Positions 1 through 10,002 of a DNA stretch of 64,000 nucleotides are shown in pieces. The stretch's first letter is position 1; each line of letters starts with the position of its first letter. The notes under the pieces are model-generated. The model was given only the letters and a program-made list of their open reading frames with translations. It ran no database searches and was not told the DNA's origin. The stretch spans positions 124,001 through 188,000 of the forward strand of contig NZ_FNEJ01000002.1 in the NCBI RefSeq assembly GCF_900100085.1. The letters are read 5' to 3'. Both the position numbers and the translations under genes were made by a program. Source of the stretch: Salipiger marinus. Its GTDB lineage: Bacteria > Pseudomonadota > Alphaproteobacteria > Rhodobacterales > Rhodobacteraceae.

Positions 1-82
1 GGCCATAGAAATTGCGCCACGGCGCGCCGGGATGCTTGTTGGAACTGGTCATGCCCGCGCCATAGCCAAGGACGCGGGCCAT
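1..82 (-). CDS. trmB: Probable tRNA (guanine-N7)-methyltransferase, N-terminus only
   Basis: Only the first codons lie in the window; the gene runs leftward off the edge. From the ATG at 80-82 the frame stays open to base 1 and contains the peptide HPGAPWRNFYG. Rhodobacterales TrmB proteins typically begin with a short basic leader followed by RNF(Y/H)GR, so the match is plausible. A second ATG at 50-52 would shorten the leader by ten residues and is an equally possible start. TrmB would methylate G46 of tRNAs. The call rests on a short peptide and family memory, so it is tentative. Confidence 0.45.
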   Translation of the reverse strand, partial: MARVLGYGAGMTSSNKHPGAPWRNFYG

Positions 83-96
83 GGCAACATCGCGCC

Positions 97-1140
97 TCAA
101 TAGGGCATGGGATGCGCCTTGTGCAGATCATCCAGCGCCGCCAGCAGATCCTCCGGCAGGTCCAGATCCGCCGCCCCCAGCAGATGCTCCAGCTGCGCCA
201 GCGTGGTGGCGCCAAAGATCGCCGAGGTGACAAAGGGCCGCCCCGCCGCCCAGGCCAGCGCCATATGCACCGGATCGATCCCATGCGCCCGCGCCAGATC
301 AAGATAGGCCGCAACGGCGTCAAAGGCGCGGTCGGTCTTGCGCCCGCCCAGCGTGCCGTTCAGCGCCATGCGCGAGCCCTCGGGCACCGCCCCGCCCTGA
401 TACTTGCCGGTCAGCAGCCCCGCCGCCAGCGGCGAATAGGGCAGCAGCCCCACCTCCTCGTTCACCAGAAGCTCCGCCAGATCGGTATCGGCCATGCGGC
501 ACAGCAGCGAATATTCATTCTGCACCGAAGCGACGCGCGGCCCGCCGGTATCCGCCGCGATGCGCAGCCATTCCGCCGTGCCCCATGTGCTTTCATTGGA
601 CAGGCCAAAGGCGCGGATCGTGCCGCGCGCCACCTCCTCGGCCAGCGTGCCCAGGGCATCCGCCATATGCTGGCGCGTCGCCTCGCGGTCCTGCGTCCAT
701 GGCGCAAAGCGCCAGCTCTGCCGGAAGGCATAGCTGCCCCGGTTGGGCCAGTGGAACTGGTAAAGGTCGATCACCTCGCAGCGCAGCCGCTTCAGCGAGC
801 CTTCGATGGCCGCACGGATCGTCTCGGGCGTAATCGGCGCGCCGTCGCGCACCGCCTTCTGGCCCTCGCCGGTGATCTTGGTGGCCAGAATCCAGTCCTG
901 CCGCCGCCCGCTGCGGGCAAACCACGCGCCCAGAATTTCCTCGGACCGGCCCACGCTTTCCGCCCGCACCGGGTTCACCGGATACATCTCGGCGCAGTCC
1001 ATGAAATTGATCCCCGCCGCCTGCGCCCGCTCGATCTGGGCAAAGGCCTCCTCCGGCGCGGTCTGGTTGCCAAAGGTCATGGTGCCAAGGCACAGCCTCG
1101 ACACCGTCATCCCGGTGCGCCCAAGCGGGGTCATCTGCAT
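97..1140 (-). CDS. Aldo/keto reductase
   Basis: 347-residue NADPH-dependent aldo/keto reductase of the Tas/YghZ type (TIM barrel). The N-terminus reads TPLGRTGMTVSRLCLGTMTFG, the usual cofactor-binding opening. The family signatures are present: FMDCAEMYP (catalytic Asp and Tyr), ILATKI (catalytic Lys), DLYQFHWPN (His) and GLSNES. The ATG at 1138-1140 is chosen because the protein aligns from there; the 50 codons upstream in frame are arginine-rich and unlike the family. The substrate cannot be told. It diverges from the MFS gene on the other strand, with about 160 bp between them. Confidence 0.88.
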   Translation of the reverse strand: MQMTPLGRTGMTVSRLCLGTMTFGNQTAPEEAFAQIERAQAAGINFMDCAEMYPVNPVRAESVGRSEEILGAWFARSGRRQDWILATKITGEGQKAVRDGAPITPETIRAAIEGSLKRLRCEVIDLYQFHWPNRGSYAFRQSWRFAPWTQDREATRQHMADALGTLAEEVARGTIRAFGLSNESTWGTAEWLRIAADTGGPRVASVQNEYSLLCRMADTDLAELLVNEEVGLLPYSPLAAGLLTGKYQGGAVPEGSRMALNGTLGGRKTDRAFDAVAAYLDLARAHGIDPVHMALAWAAGRPFVTSAIFGATTLAQLEHLLGAADLDLPEDLLAALDDLHKAHPMPY

Positions 1141-1304
1141 CGCGTCTCTCCTGATCGCCGTGTCGCGGCGCAGACTAGCGGGCCGCGCGGGCTTGCCAAG
1201 CCCCGATTCCCCCACCGCGCCAAAGCCGCCACGACAGCCGAAAACGACCCCGCAATGTCGCAGCCGGTCGCGACACCCCCGGTTGCCCATGATCCTCAGA
1301 ACCC

Positions 1305-2528
1305 ATGCGCCTGCCTTTGTCCTTTGCGGCCCTGTTTCTGTCGGTGGTCCTTCTGCAACTGTCCACCGGCGGCGTCGGCCCGCTAGACGCGCTTTCCGGA
1401 TTCGCGCTGGACTTCACCACCACAGAAATCGGCCTGCTGGGATCGGCACATTTCTTGGGCTTTTTTGCGGGCTGCTGGTGGGCGCCGCGGCTGATGGGCT
1501 CGGTCGGCCATTCCCGCGCCTTCGCCGCCTTCACGGCACTTGGCGCCATGGGGCTGATCGCGCATCCGCTGGTCCCCACCCCCGAAGCCTGGGCGGTCTT
1601 CCGCCTCGCCTCGGGGCTCAGCGTCGCGGGCGCCTATACGGTGATCGAGGCCTGGCTGCAGGCAGAAGTCACCAACGAGACCCGGGGCCGCGCCATGGGC
1701 GCCTACCGGGTGGCGGATATGGGCGCCTCGCTCGCGGCACAGCTGGTGATCGGCGTGCTCGAGCCTGCGCATTACGTCAGCTACAACCTGCTGGCGCTGC
1801 TCTGCTGCATGGCGCTGCTGCCCATCACCCTGACCCGCCGCCGCCAGCCCCGCACCCCCGCCGCCCCGCGGCTGCGTCCGGCGCTGGCGGGAGCGCGCTC
1901 GCCGCTGGCCGTGGCGGGGGTGCTGACCGCCGCGCTCTCCTCGGCCAGCTTCCGGATGGTGGGCCCGGTCTATGGCGCAGAGGTGGGGCTCGCCCCCGAC
2001 CAGATCGCCTTCTTCCTTGCCGCCTTCGTGGCCGGGGGGGCGCTGGCGCAATATCCCGTCGGCTGGATCGCCGACCGCTACGACCGCAGGCAGGTGCTGA
2101 TCTGGCTCTCGGTCGCGGCCATCGCCTCCTGCGTCGCCACCGCCACGCTCACCAGCCTCTCCCCCACCGGCGTCATGATCATGGCGGCGATCTTCGGGCT
2201 GACCACCTTCCCGATCTATTCGATCGCCGCCTCCCATGCCCATGATTTCGCCGGAGATTCGGAACGGGTCGAACTCTCCGCCGCCCTGATGTTCTGGTAT
2301 GCGGTGGGGGCCATCGCCGCGCCCTCCGCCGCCGCCGCGCTGATCGAGGGCTTCGGCCCGCCCGCGCTTTTCACGATGATCGGACTTGGCCATCTGGCGC
2401 TGGTGATCTTCGGCCTGATCCGCCGCCGCGCCCGCCCCGCCACCCGGCGCACCGCCTATGTCTATGCCCCCCGCACCAGCTTCCTGATCGGGCGCCTGCT
2501 GTCGCGCCAGCGCACGCCGCGCGACTGA
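1305..2528 (+). CDS. MFS transporter (YcaD-like)
   Basis: 407-residue major facilitator protein with about twelve hydrophobic segments, in the inner membrane. The first segment follows directly after MRLPLSF. GSVGHSRAF and WIADRYDRRQVL occupy the loop 2-3 and loop 8-9 positions, where MFS proteins carry the conserved Gly/Asp/Arg motif. ETRGRAMGAYRVADMG resembles the YcaD/sugar-efflux branch. No substrate can be assigned and no partner gene is adjacent. The ribosome binding site is weak. A hairpin repeat element follows the stop codon within a few bases. Confidence 0.82.
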   Translation: MRLPLSFAALFLSVVLLQLSTGGVGPLDALSGFALDFTTTEIGLLGSAHFLGFFAGCWWAPRLMGSVGHSRAFAAFTALGAMGLIAHPLVPTPEAWAVFRLASGLSVAGAYTVIEAWLQAEVTNETRGRAMGAYRVADMGASLAAQLVIGVLEPAHYVSYNLLALLCCMALLPITLTRRRQPRTPAAPRLRPALAGARSPLAVAGVLTAALSSASFRMVGPVYGAEVGLAPDQIAFFLAAFVAGGALAQYPVGWIADRYDRRQVLIWLSVAAIASCVATATLTSLSPTGVMIMAAIFGLTTFPIYSIAASHAHDFAGDSERVELSAALMFWYAVGAIAAPSAAAALIEGFGPPALFTMIGLGHLALVIFGLIRRRARPATRRTAYVYAPRTSFLIGRLLSRQRTPRD

Positions 2529-2531
2529 GCG

Positions 2532-2590
2532 TTTCTTCTGACCGCAAATATCCCCGGGGAGCGCGAGGGGCAGGCAGCCCCTCGCTCCGC
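2532..2590 (+). repeat. Intergenic hairpin element, copy A
   Basis: Head TTCTTCTGACC plus AAATATCCCCGGGGA, followed by a perfect 9-bp stem GCGAGGGGC / GCCCCTCGC (2563-2571 and 2577-2585) around AGGCA. It lies between the MFS stop and metG. The same head recurs at six other places in this window. It could end transcription of the MFS gene, but no T-run follows. Confidence 0.7.
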
Positions 2591-2654
2591 CACTGGCCAC
2601 AGCCGCCAACATCCGGTAAGAGCGCCCGAAACGCGGACCAGCAGCGGGACGGAC

Positions 2655-4364
2655 ATGGCACGGCACCTCATCACCTCGGCGATCCCCTATATCAACGGCA
2701 TCAAGCACTTGGGCAATCTGGTGGGCAGCCAGCTTCCGGCGGATCTCTTCGCCCGCTACCAGCGCGCCCGCGGCCATGAGGTGCTGTTCCTCTGCGCCAC
2801 CGACGAACACGGCACCCCCGCCGAGCTTGCCGCCGCCAAGGCGGGCAAGCCGGTCGCCGAATACTGCGCCGAGATGCATCAGGTGCAGGCCCGGATCGCC
2901 GAGGGGTTCCGGCTCAGCTTCGACCATTTCGGCCGCTCCTCCAGCCCGCAGAACCACCGGCTGACCCAGCATTTCGCCGGGGTTCTGGCCGATCAGGGGC
3001 TGATCCGCGAAGTCTCCGAAACCCAGATGTATTCGCCCACCGATGGCCGCTTCCTGCCCGACCGCTACATCGAGGGCACCTGCCCCAATTGCGGCTTCGA
3101 CAGCGCCCGGGGCGACCAGTGCGACAACTGCACCAAACAGCTCGACCCGGTGGATCTGATCAATCCGCGCTCGGTGATCTCGGGCGCCACCGACCTGCAG
3201 ATGCGCGAGACCAAGCATCTCTATCTGCGCCAGTCCACCATGAAGGACCAGCTGGAACAGTGGATCGACACCCGCGAAGGCTGGCCGGTGCTGACCACCT
3301 CCATCGCCAAGAAATGGCTCAATGACGGCGACGGGCTGCAGGACCGCGGCATCACCCGCGACCTCGACTGGGGCATCCCGGTGAAAAAGGGCGAAGAGGA
3401 CTGGCCCGGCATGGAGGGCAAGGTCTTCTACGTCTGGTTCGACGCCCCCATCGAATACATCGCCTGCGCGCAGGAATGGGTGGATGCGGGCAAGGGCAGC
3501 GACTGGGAACGCTGGTGGCGCACCGACAGGGGCGCAGAGGACGTGACCTATACCCAGTTCATGGGCAAGGACAACGTGCCCTTCCACACGCTCAGCTTCC
3601 CGGCCACCATCCTTGGCAGCGGCGAGCCGTGGAAGCTCGTGGATTACATCAAATCCTTCAACTACCTGAATTATGATGGCGGCCAGTTCAGCACCTCGCG
3701 CGGGCGCGGCGTGTTCATGGATCAGGCGCTGGAGATCCTGCCGCCGGATTACTGGCGCTGGTGGCTGCTCAGCCATGCCCCCGAAAGCTCGGACAGCGAA
3801 TTCACCTGGGAGAATTTCCAGACAAGCGTGAACAAGGATCTGGCCGACGTGCTGGGCAATTTCGCCAGCCGCGTCACCAAGTTCTGCCGCTCCAAATTCG
3901 GCGAGGTGGTGCCCGAGGGCGGCAGCCTTGGCCCGCGCGAGGCGCAGCTCATCGCCGATCTGACGACAAAAATCCGCGACTACGAAGAACATATGTCCCA
4001 GGCCGAGGTGCGCAAATCCGCCAGCGCCCTGCGCGCGGCCTGGGTGCTCGGCAACGAATATCTGCAGGAAGCGGCCCCCTGGTCGACTTTCAAGACCGAC
4101 CCCGAACAGGCCGCCGCGCAGATCCGCCTCGCGCTGAACCTGATCCGGCTTTACGCGGTGATCTCGGAACCCTTCATCCCCGATGCCGCCGCCGCCCTGC
4201 TCGACGCGCTCGCCGTGACCGACCGCAGCTGGCCTGCGGATCTCGACACCGCGCTGCAGATCCTGCCCGCAGGCCACGGCTTCACCGTGCCCGAGGTCAC
4301 CTTCCGCAAGATCACGGACGAAGAGCGCGAGGACTGGCAGGCGCGCTTCGCAGGCAACCGCTGA
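2655..4364 (+). CDS. metG: Methionyl-tRNA synthetase
   Basis: 569-residue class I synthetase that charges tRNA-Met. The HIGH-type motif is HLGN at residues 18-21, after the conserved [15 protein letters not shown] opening. A zinc knuckle is visible as CPNC ... CDNC near residues 145-160. The KMSKS signature appears as FSTSRGRG around residues 345-351, the variant form seen in one branch of MetRS, so its absence of Lys-Met is not a defect. There is no C-terminal EMAP/Trbp111-like tRNA-binding extension; the protein ends after the anticodon-binding helical domain. It stands alone between hairpin elements. Confidence 0.96.
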   Translation: MARHLITSAIPYINGIKHLGNLVGSQLPADLFARYQRARGHEVLFLCATDEHGTPAELAAAKAGKPVAEYCAEMHQVQARIAEGFRLSFDHFGRSSSPQNHRLTQHFAGVLADQGLIREVSETQMYSPTDGRFLPDRYIEGTCPNCGFDSARGDQCDNCTKQLDPVDLINPRSVISGATDLQMRETKHLYLRQSTMKDQLEQWIDTREGWPVLTTSIAKKWLNDGDGLQDRGITRDLDWGIPVKKGEEDWPGMEGKVFYVWFDAPIEYIACAQEWVDAGKGSDWERWWRTDRGAEDVTYTQFMGKDNVPFHTLSFPATILGSGEPWKLVDYIKSFNYLNYDGGQFSTSRGRGVFMDQALEILPPDYWRWWLLSHAPESSDSEFTWENFQTSVNKDLADVLGNFASRVTKFCRSKFGEVVPEGGSLGPREAQLIADLTTKIRDYEEHMSQAEVRKSASALRAAWVLGNEYLQEAAPWSTFKTDPEQAAAQIRLALNLIRLYAVISEPFIPDAAAALLDALAVTDRSWPADLDTALQILPAGHGFTVPEVTFRKITDEEREDWQARFAGNR

Positions 4365-4373
4365 TCCAGGCGG

Positions 4374-4417
4374 CCCCGCCGGAGCCTCCGGCGGGGATAT
4401 TTGGGGTCAGAAGAAGC
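4374..4417 (-). repeat. Intergenic hairpin element, copy B (inverted)
   Basis: Inverse copy of the element head (reads TTCTTCTGACCCCAAATATC on the minus strand). It is joined to a 10-bp perfect stem CCCCGCCGGA / TCCGGCGGGG with a 3-base loop at 4374-4396, just after the metG stop. It faces copy C head to head. The stem may help end metG transcription. Confidence 0.7.
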
Positions 4418-4436
4418 CAGAGGTCACGCCCCTGCC

Positions 4437-4503
4437 GTTTCTTCTGACCAAAAATATCCCGGGGGAGGCCGCGCGCCAGCGCGGGCGGGGGCAGAGCCCC
4501 CTT
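4437..4503 (+). repeat. Intergenic hairpin element, copy C
   Basis: Carries the head TTTCTTCTGACC-AAAAATATCCCGGGGGA, then a GC-rich imperfect hairpin, then GGGGGC-AGA-GCCCCC followed by TTTC, which is terminator-like. A second degenerate head (TTTCTTCTG...CGCAAATAT) follows at about 4502-4525. The metG-hemC gap is therefore built almost entirely of this repeat. Confidence 0.7.
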
Positions 4504-4530
4504 TCTTCTGTTTCATCGCAAATATGAAAG

Positions 4531-4553
4531 CCCCGCGCCGCTGCGCGGGGTTT
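4531..4553. terminator. Bidirectional hairpin between metG and hemC
   Basis: Perfect 8-bp stem CCCCGCGC / GCGCGGGG around CGCT, with TTT after it on the plus strand and CTTTC on the minus strand. It lies between two convergent genes, just beyond the hemC stop, so it probably ends hemC transcription. Confidence 0.6.
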
Positions 4554-4594
4554 GAGGCCTGCGGAGATCGGAAAAGTTCAAGCCGGGCGCGGCG

Positions 4595-5557
4595 TCATCC
4601 TGCCTTCCACGCAAAGAAATCCGGCCCCGCCTCGGCCAGCAGGGTGCGGGCCAGATCGCGGCCCATGGCGGCGCCGTCCCCGACGCTGCCGCGCCGGTCC
4701 CCGGCGAAGGCGCGGCGGCCATCGGGGCTGAGAATCTGGCCGCGCAGGTGAAGGCTGTCGCCGTCCAGTTCCGCCAGCCCGGCGATCGGCGTCTCGCAGG
4801 ATCCGTCAAGCGTGGCGAGGAAGGCCCGCTCCGCCGCAAGCCGCCGGTCCGTGGGCGCGTCATGGATCGCCGCCAGCATCTCCGCCACCCGCGCGTCAGC
4901 CTCACGCCGTTCGATGCCGATGGCGCCCTGCGCCACGGCGGGCAGCATCTCTTCGGGGGGGATGGCGGTCATGTGCGGGCCAGAAAGCCCCATGCGGTTG
5001 AGCCCGGCCATGGCGAGGAAGCTACAGGCGGCCACGCCGTCCTCGAGCTTTTTCAGCCGGGTCTGCAGGTTGCCGCGGAACTCCACCACCTGCAGGTCGG
5101 GGCGGCGGTGCAGAAGCTGCGCGCGACGGCGCAGCGAGGAGGTGCCCACCACCGTGCCCGCAGGCAGATCGGCGATGCCGCCGAAGCCCGGCGAGATGAA
5201 GGCGTCGCGCACATCCTCGCGCGGCAGGTAGCAGTCCAGCATCAGCCCTTCGGGCTGCAGCACCGGCATGTCCTTCATCGAATGCACCGCGATGTCGATG
5301 GCCCCCGACAGCAGCGCCTCCTCGATCTCCTTGGTGAAGAGCCCCTTGTTGCCGATCTCTTTCAGCGGGCGGTCGGCAGCGATCATCGCCCGGTCATCGC
5401 CGGTGGTCTTGATGACCACGATGGCAAAGACCGTGGGCGGCAGGCCAAAGGCCGTGGCCAGCCGGTCGCGGGTTTCATGGGCCTGCGCCAGCGCCAGCGG
5501 CGAGCCGCGGGTGCCGATCCGGAGCGGTTGGGCGGGAGAGGGCAGATCGCTATGCAT
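4595..5557 (-). CDS. hemC: Porphobilinogen deaminase (hydroxymethylbilane synthase)
   Basis: 320-residue enzyme of tetrapyrrole synthesis that polymerises four porphobilinogens into hydroxymethylbilane. It opens with LRIGTRGSPLALAQAHE. VHSMKDMP and GTSSLRRRAQL (substrate-binding arginines) are present. GSCETPIAG carries Cys254, which would bind the dipyrromethane cofactor. Length is normal. It diverges from hemE with an 84-bp shared control region, so two successive parts of heme and bacteriochlorophyll supply could be co-regulated from one spot. Confidence 0.97.
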   Translation of the reverse strand: MHSDLPSPAQPLRIGTRGSPLALAQAHETRDRLATAFGLPPTVFAIVVIKTTGDDRAMIAADRPLKEIGNKGLFTKEIEEALLSGAIDIAVHSMKDMPVLQPEGLMLDCYLPREDVRDAFISPGFGGIADLPAGTVVGTSSLRRRAQLLHRRPDLQVVEFRGNLQTRLKKLEDGVAACSFLAMAGLNRMGLSGPHMTAIPPEEMLPAVAQGAIGIERREADARVAEMLAAIHDAPTDRRLAAERAFLATLDGSCETPIAGLAELDGDSLHLRGQILSPDGRRAFAGDRRGSVGDGAAMGRDLARTLLAEAGPDFFAWKAG

Positions 5558-5641
5558 GGGGCAGCTTTATGTCGCGCGCAGCGCTGTGGCAATGGGGCGG
5601 AAATTGACATATTGCCGCCCTGACGGAACACGGAGGCCCCC

Positions 5642-6670
5642 ATGACCAAGACCATCCTGCGCGCGCTGGCCGGAGAGGTGCTGCCCACTCCCCCCATCTG
5701 GATGATGCGGCAGGCGGGACGCTATCTGCCGGAATACCGCGCGACCCGGGCGCAGGCGGGGGATTTCCTGTCGCTGTGCTACAACCCCGAGCTTGCCACC
5801 GAGGTCACGCTGCAGCCGATCCGCCGCTATGGCTTTGACGCCGCGATCCTGTTCGCCGACATCCTGCTGCTGCCGCAGGCGCTTGGCGCCGATCTGTGGT
5901 TCGTCACCGGCGAGGGGCCGCGGCTGTCCACCGTGACCAGTGCTGCGGATTTTGACCGGCTGAAGCCGGTTTCCGCCATCCATGACACGCTGTCGCCGAT
6001 CTACGAGACGGTGGGCCGCCTGTCGCGCAGCCTGCCCGCCGAGACGACGCTGATCGGTTTTGCGGGCGCGCCATGGACCGTGGCCACCTACATGATCGCC
6101 GGGCGCGGCACCAAGGATCAGGGCCCGGCCCATGCGCTGCGGCAGGAAGATCCGGAGGTGTTCGACGCGCTGATCGACCGGCTGACCGAGGGCACCATCG
6201 AATACTTGAGCGAACAGGTGAAGGCGGGCGCCGAGGTGGTGAAGCTGTTCGACAGCTGGGCCGGATCGCTGCCCGAGGACGCCTTCCGCCGCTATGCGCT
6301 GGAGCCCGCGCGGATCATCACCCAAGAGCTGAAATCGCGCTTTCCGGGGCTGCCGGTCATCGTGTTCCCGCGGCAGGCCGGGGCGCAGTATGTGGGCTTC
6401 CATCAGGCCACCGGCGCCGATTGCGTGGCGGTGGATGACAGCGTGACGCCGGACTGGGCCGCCGAGCATGTGCAGGTGTCGGGCTGCGTGCAGGGCAATC
6501 TTGCCTCCTCGCACATGGTCACCGGGGGCGAGGCGCTGGTGCGCGAAACCCGCCGCGTGGTCGAGGCCTTCCGCAACGGGCCGCATATCTTCAACCTTGG
6601 TCATGGCATCACCCCGGATGCCGATCCGGAGAACGTGCAGCTGATGATCGACACGGTGCGCGGCGGCTGA
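5642..6670 (+). CDS. hemE: Uroporphyrinogen decarboxylase
   Basis: 342-residue cytoplasmic enzyme that removes four carboxyl groups from uroporphyrinogen III to give coproporphyrinogen III. Both family signatures are present: [16 protein letters not shown] near the N-terminus and [15 protein letters not shown] around residues 140-155. The ribosome binding site ACGGAGG lies about 6 bases before the ATG. It pairs with hemC on the opposite strand. A TTGACA hexamer lies about 30 bases upstream of the ATG, but no convincing -10 follows at normal spacing. Confidence 0.97.
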   Translation: MTKTILRALAGEVLPTPPIWMMRQAGRYLPEYRATRAQAGDFLSLCYNPELATEVTLQPIRRYGFDAAILFADILLLPQALGADLWFVTGEGPRLSTVTSAADFDRLKPVSAIHDTLSPIYETVGRLSRSLPAETTLIGFAGAPWTVATYMIAGRGTKDQGPAHALRQEDPEVFDALIDRLTEGTIEYLSEQVKAGAEVVKLFDSWAGSLPEDAFRRYALEPARIITQELKSRFPGLPVIVFPRQAGAQYVGFHQATGADCVAVDDSVTPDWAAEHVQVSGCVQGNLASSHMVTGGEALVRETRRVVEAFRNGPHIFNLGHGITPDADPENVQLMIDTVRGG

Positions 6671-6763
6671 CCCCTCCCGGCAGGGCGCCCTGTGCAGGGG
6701 CGCACATTGCATCCGGCGCGGGGAGGTCTAGGTTGGCGGCAAGCCACCAAGGAGGGACATCCC

Positions 6764-7696
6764 ATGGCAATGGTCGAGGTCGAAGGGCTCCGCAAGGTCT
6801 ATGACGGCGGGTTCGAGGCTCTGAAAGGGGTGGACCTGTCCATCGAGAAGGGCGAGATCCTTGCCCTTCTCGGGCCGAACGGCGCGGGCAAGACAACGCT
6901 GATTTCCACCATCTGCGGGCTGGTGCAGCCCACATCGGGCGCGGTCCGGGTCGGCGGGCATGACGTGGTGCGGGACTATCGCGCCGCGCGCAGCCTGATC
7001 GGGCTGGTCCCGCAGGAGATCAACCTTGAACCCTTTTCCAAGGTGCTGCCCGCGGTGCGTTTCACCCGCGGGCTGTTCGGCAAGCCCCGCAACGAGGCGC
7101 TGCTGGAGGATATCCTGCGCCGCCTGTCGCTGTGGGACAAGCGCGACACCCAGACCCGCGCGCTGTCGGGGGGCATGAAACGCCGGGTGCTGATCGCCAA
7201 GGCGCTGTCGCATGAACCGGAGGTGCTGTTTCTGGACGAACCCACCGCCGGGGTCGATGTGGAACTGCGCCGCGACATGTGGGCCATCGTCGAGGAACTG
7301 CGCGGGCGCGGCACCACCATCATCCTCACCACGCATTACATCGAAGAGGCGGAGGCCATCGCCGACCGCGTCGGCGTCATCAATGGCGGCCGCATCCTGC
7401 TGCTGGAGGACAAGAAGCGCCTGCTGTCCCGGCTGGGGCGCAAGGAGCTTCGGGTCGAACTGGACACCTCTCTGGCCACGCTGCCGCCCGCGCTGCAGAA
7501 TCGCGGGCTGGCGCTGGAAGACGGCGGGCGGGTGCTGGTGCACACCTATGACACCGCCGCCGACCGCAGCGGCATCGCGCATCTGATGGCGGATCTGCGC
7601 AGCGAGGGCATCGCGGTGCGCGACGTGTCGACCCGGCAGAGCACGCTGGAGGACATCTTCGTCAGCATGGTGGCGAAACAGGAGGAACCGGCATGA
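6764..7696 (+). CDS. ABC transporter ATP-binding protein (ABC-2 type exporter)
   Basis: 310-residue ATPase. Walker A is GPNGAGKTT near residue 40, the signature is [15 protein letters not shown], Walker B is [12 protein letters not shown] and the switch His lies in TTHYIEEAE. The C-terminal extension is of the DrrA/NodI/YadG kind that pairs with ABC-2 permeases. The start at 6764 is set by a strong AAGGAGGG seven bases upstream; the in-frame ORF opens 24 codons earlier without support. Its stop overlaps the permease start by four bases (ATGA), so the two are translationally coupled. Substrate unknown. Confidence 0.92.
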   Translation: MAMVEVEGLRKVYDGGFEALKGVDLSIEKGEILALLGPNGAGKTTLISTICGLVQPTSGAVRVGGHDVVRDYRAARSLIGLVPQEINLEPFSKVLPAVRFTRGLFGKPRNEALLEDILRRLSLWDKRDTQTRALSGGMKRRVLIAKALSHEPEVLFLDEPTAGVDVELRRDMWAIVEELRGRGTTIILTTHYIEEAEAIADRVGVINGGRILLLEDKKRLLSRLGRKELRVELDTSLATLPPALQNRGLALEDGGRVLVHTYDTAADRSGIAHLMADLRSEGIAVRDVSTRQSTLEDIFVSMVAKQEEPA

Positions 7697-8454
7697 ACCT
7701 GCGCGGCATCTGGGCCATCTATCACTACGAGATGACCCGCTTTTTCCGGACGTTGCTGCAAAGCTTCATCTCTCCGGTCATCTCCACCTCGCTTTACTTC
7801 GTGGTGTTCGGCGCCGCCATCGGCTCCCGCATCCAGGAGGTGGAGGGGGTCAGCTACGGCGCCTTCATCGTGCCGGGGCTGGTCATGCTGTCGGTGATCA
7901 GCCAATCGATCTCCAACGCCAGCTTCGCCATCTATTTCCCGAAATTCACCGGCACGATCTATGAACCGCTGTCGGCCCCGGTCAGCTTTCTGGAAATCGT
8001 CATCGGCTTTGTCGGCGCGGCGGCGACCAAATCGCTGTTCATCGGCGCGGTGATCCTTGCCACGGCGGCGCTGTTCATCGACATGCAGGTGATGCACCCC
8101 GCAGCCATGCTGGCCTTTCTGGTGCTGACCTGCATCAGCTTCTCGCTGCTGGGGTTCATCCTCGGGCTCTGGGCCGGGAATTTCGAACAGCTGCAGCTGG
8201 TGCCGCTGCTGATCGTCACGCCGCTGATCTTTCTGGGCGGATCGTTCTATTCGATCTCGATGCTGCCGCCGCTCTGGCAGACCATCACGCTGTTCAACCC
8301 GGTGGTCTATCTGATCTCCGGCTTCCGCTGGGCATTTTTCGGCATGGCCGACGTGCCGATCGGGCTCAGCCTGCTGGCGATCGCGGCCTTTACCGGCATC
8401 TGCCTTGCGGTGATCTGGATCATCTTCCGCACCGGCTGGCGCATCCGCGCCTGA
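7693..8454 (+). CDS. ABC-2 type transporter permease
   Basis: 253-residue membrane protein with about six hydrophobic segments, resembling YadH/NodJ-type ABC-2 permeases. Features include [15 protein letters not shown] at the cytoplasmic N-terminus, a long loop after the first helix, and the late [13 protein letters not shown] segment typical of the family. It forms an exporter with the ATPase directly upstream, which it overlaps by four bases. Exporters of this kind move lipids, polysaccharides or drugs; nothing here shows which. Confidence 0.9.
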   Translation: MNLRGIWAIYHYEMTRFFRTLLQSFISPVISTSLYFVVFGAAIGSRIQEVEGVSYGAFIVPGLVMLSVISQSISNASFAIYFPKFTGTIYEPLSAPVSFLEIVIGFVGAAATKSLFIGAVILATAALFIDMQVMHPAAMLAFLVLTCISFSLLGFILGLWAGNFEQLQLVPLLIVTPLIFLGGSFYSISMLPPLWQTITLFNPVVYLISGFRWAFFGMADVPIGLSLLAIAAFTGICLAVIWIIFRTGWRIRA

Positions 8455-8458
8455 GGAC

Positions 8459-8480
8459 GGGGGGCGCCCTGCCCCCCTGC
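8459..8480. terminator. Hairpin between convergent ABC permease and pyrD
   Basis: GGGGGG and CCCCCC form a 6-bp stem around CGCCCTG, directly after the permease stop, with CTTTT a few bases further on. It lies in the 31-bp gap between two convergent genes, where a shared terminator is expected. The T-run is displaced, so the call is moderate. Confidence 0.4.
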
Positions 8481-8485
8481 CGCTT

Positions 8486-9544
8486 TTACAGCCAGTCCTG
8501 CCGCGCGGTACCCACGGCCTCCGCCACCGAGCCGAAACCGTCGCGCGCCAGAAGCGCATCCAGCCCCTCGACGATCCGGGGCACCAGCGCCAGCCCGCCA
8601 TAGACCAGCGCGGTGTAAAGCTGCACCGCCGAGGCGCCTGCGCGGATCTTGGCATAGGCCTGCTCTGCCGAGCCCACGCCACCCACGCCGATCAGCGGCA
8701 GCCGCCCTTCGGTCAGCTGCGACAGATGCGCCAGCACCCGGGTGGAGCGGTCAAACAGCGGCTGGCCCGACACCCCGCCCGCCTCGCCCGCATGGGCCGA
8801 GCGCAGCCCGTCGCGCGCAAGCGTGGTGTTGGTGGCGATCACCCCCGCCACGCCAGAGGCCAGCGCCACCTCCGCCACGTCGCGCAGCCCCTCCTCGTCC
8901 AGATCGGGGGAAATCTTCAGGAAGACCGGGATCGGGCCTGACAGCCCGTCCCGCGCGGCCATCACCCCGGCCAGAAGCGCCGCAAGCGCCTCCTTGCCCT
9001 GCAGGTCGCGCAGCCTTTCGGTGTTGGGCGAGCTGACATTGACCGTGGCAAAGTCCAGATCGCCGCCGCAGCGCGCCAGAACCTGCGCAAAATCTGCTGC
9101 CCGGTCGGCGCTGTCCTTGTTGGCCCCCAGATTGAGCCCCAGCACCATGCCACGCGGGCGCGACGCCAGCCGCGCGGCCATCGCCTCCATGCCCTCGTTG
9201 TTGAAGCCGAAGCGGTTGATGGCGGCGCGGTCCTCGGTCAGGCGGAACAGCCGGGGCTGCGGGTTGCCCGGCTGCGGGCGCGGCGTGGTGGCCCCCACTT
9301 CGACAAAGCCGAAACCTGCCCGCGCGAGCCCCGCCAGCGCCGTGGCGTTCTTGTCGAACCCCGCCGCAAGCCCCAGCGGATTCGGCAGATCAAGCCCCGC
9401 CACGCGGCAGCGCAGCCGGTCCGACGTTAGCCGCCCCGGCGCCGCCGCCAGCCCTGCGCGCAGCGCTGCCAGCGCCAGACCATGCGCGCGTTCGGGATCG
9501 ACCCGGCGCAGCAGCGCCAGCCCTGCCCGCTCCAGCGCGCTCAT
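8486..9544 (-). CDS. pyrD: Dihydroorotate dehydrogenase (quinone), class 2
   Basis: 352-residue FMN enzyme of pyrimidine synthesis that oxidises dihydroorotate to orotate and passes electrons to quinone at the inner membrane. The class 2 N-terminal helix [16 protein letters not shown] is present. [13 protein letters not shown] (FMN site) and [14 protein letters not shown], with the active-site Ser, are visible. [15 protein letters not shown] and [10 protein letters not shown] are the phosphate-binding parts. The ATG at 9542-9544 overlaps the stop of the DUF952 gene by four bases, which fixes the start. Confidence 0.96.
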   Translation of the reverse strand: MSALERAGLALLRRVDPERAHGLALAALRAGLAAAPGRLTSDRLRCRVAGLDLPNPLGLAAGFDKNATALAGLARAGFGFVEVGATTPRPQPGNPQPRLFRLTEDRAAINRFGFNNEGMEAMAARLASRPRGMVLGLNLGANKDSADRAADFAQVLARCGGDLDFATVNVSSPNTERLRDLQGKEALAALLAGVMAARDGLSGPIPVFLKISPDLDEEGLRDVAEVALASGVAGVIATNTTLARDGLRSAHAGEAGGVSGQPLFDRSTRVLAHLSQLTEGRLPLIGVGGVGSAEQAYAKIRAGASAVQLYTALVYGGLALVPRIVEGLDALLARDGFGSVAEAVGTARQDWL

Positions 9545-9882
9545 GCCAGATCCCCGGGGAACACATGCGTGCCCGCCCTGTCCAGCGGCAGCGGCGCCGA
9601 CCAGACCAGCCCGGCCAGCGGCAGCGGCGCATAAAGATGCGGGAACAGCGCGCCGCCGCGCGCCTCCTCCCAGCGCAGGGCGGGGCCCAGATCCTCCGCC
9701 TCGTAGCAGAGCAGCATCAGCCCCGCCTCGCCGGCAAAATGTTTGGCCGCCGTCCCGCGCAGCTGCGCGGCGGTGGAAAAATGGATGTAGCCATCGGCCA
9801 CATCCACCGGCGCGCCAGCACTGCTGCCCGCCGCCTGCAATTCGGCCCATTCCCCGGCCCGGAGGATCTTGTAAATCAGCAT
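9541..9882 (-). CDS. DUF952 family protein
   Basis: 113-residue protein that starts [15 protein letters not shown] and contains [12 protein letters not shown] and [16 protein letters not shown], the conserved blocks of DUF952. The fold is thought to resemble ADP-ribosyltransferase/Tpt1-like small proteins, but no function is established. It is the first gene of a two-gene unit with pyrD (ATGA overlap); this pairing is common in alphaproteobacteria. The long open frame upstream of this ATG is arginine-rich shadow sequence and is not part of the gene. Confidence 0.85.
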   Translation of the reverse strand: MLIYKILRAGEWAELQAAGSSAGAPVDVADGYIHFSTAAQLRGTAAKHFAGEAGLMLLCYEAEDLGPALRWEEARGGALFPHLYAPLPLAGLVWSAPLPLDRAGTHVFPGDLA

Positions 9883-10002
9883 GCCGTCCAGATGCCGCCG
9901 AAAGCCGCGCCGGTCAATCCCCGCCGCCCTCACGGCGCTTTGACAGCGCGCCCGGCACAGGGCACCATCGCCGCAGTCAGCCCCCCAGAGAGAGGATTTC
10001 CG

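Noticed and set aside
1383-4277. 964-residue open frame on the minus strand across the MFS and metG genes
   Set aside because: It is antisense to two clear genes and is rich in Gly, Arg and Ala, as expected from high-GC shadow frames.
5606-5640. TTGACA upstream of hemE as a promoter
   Set aside because: No acceptable -10 at 16-18 bases, so I did not list it as a promoter.
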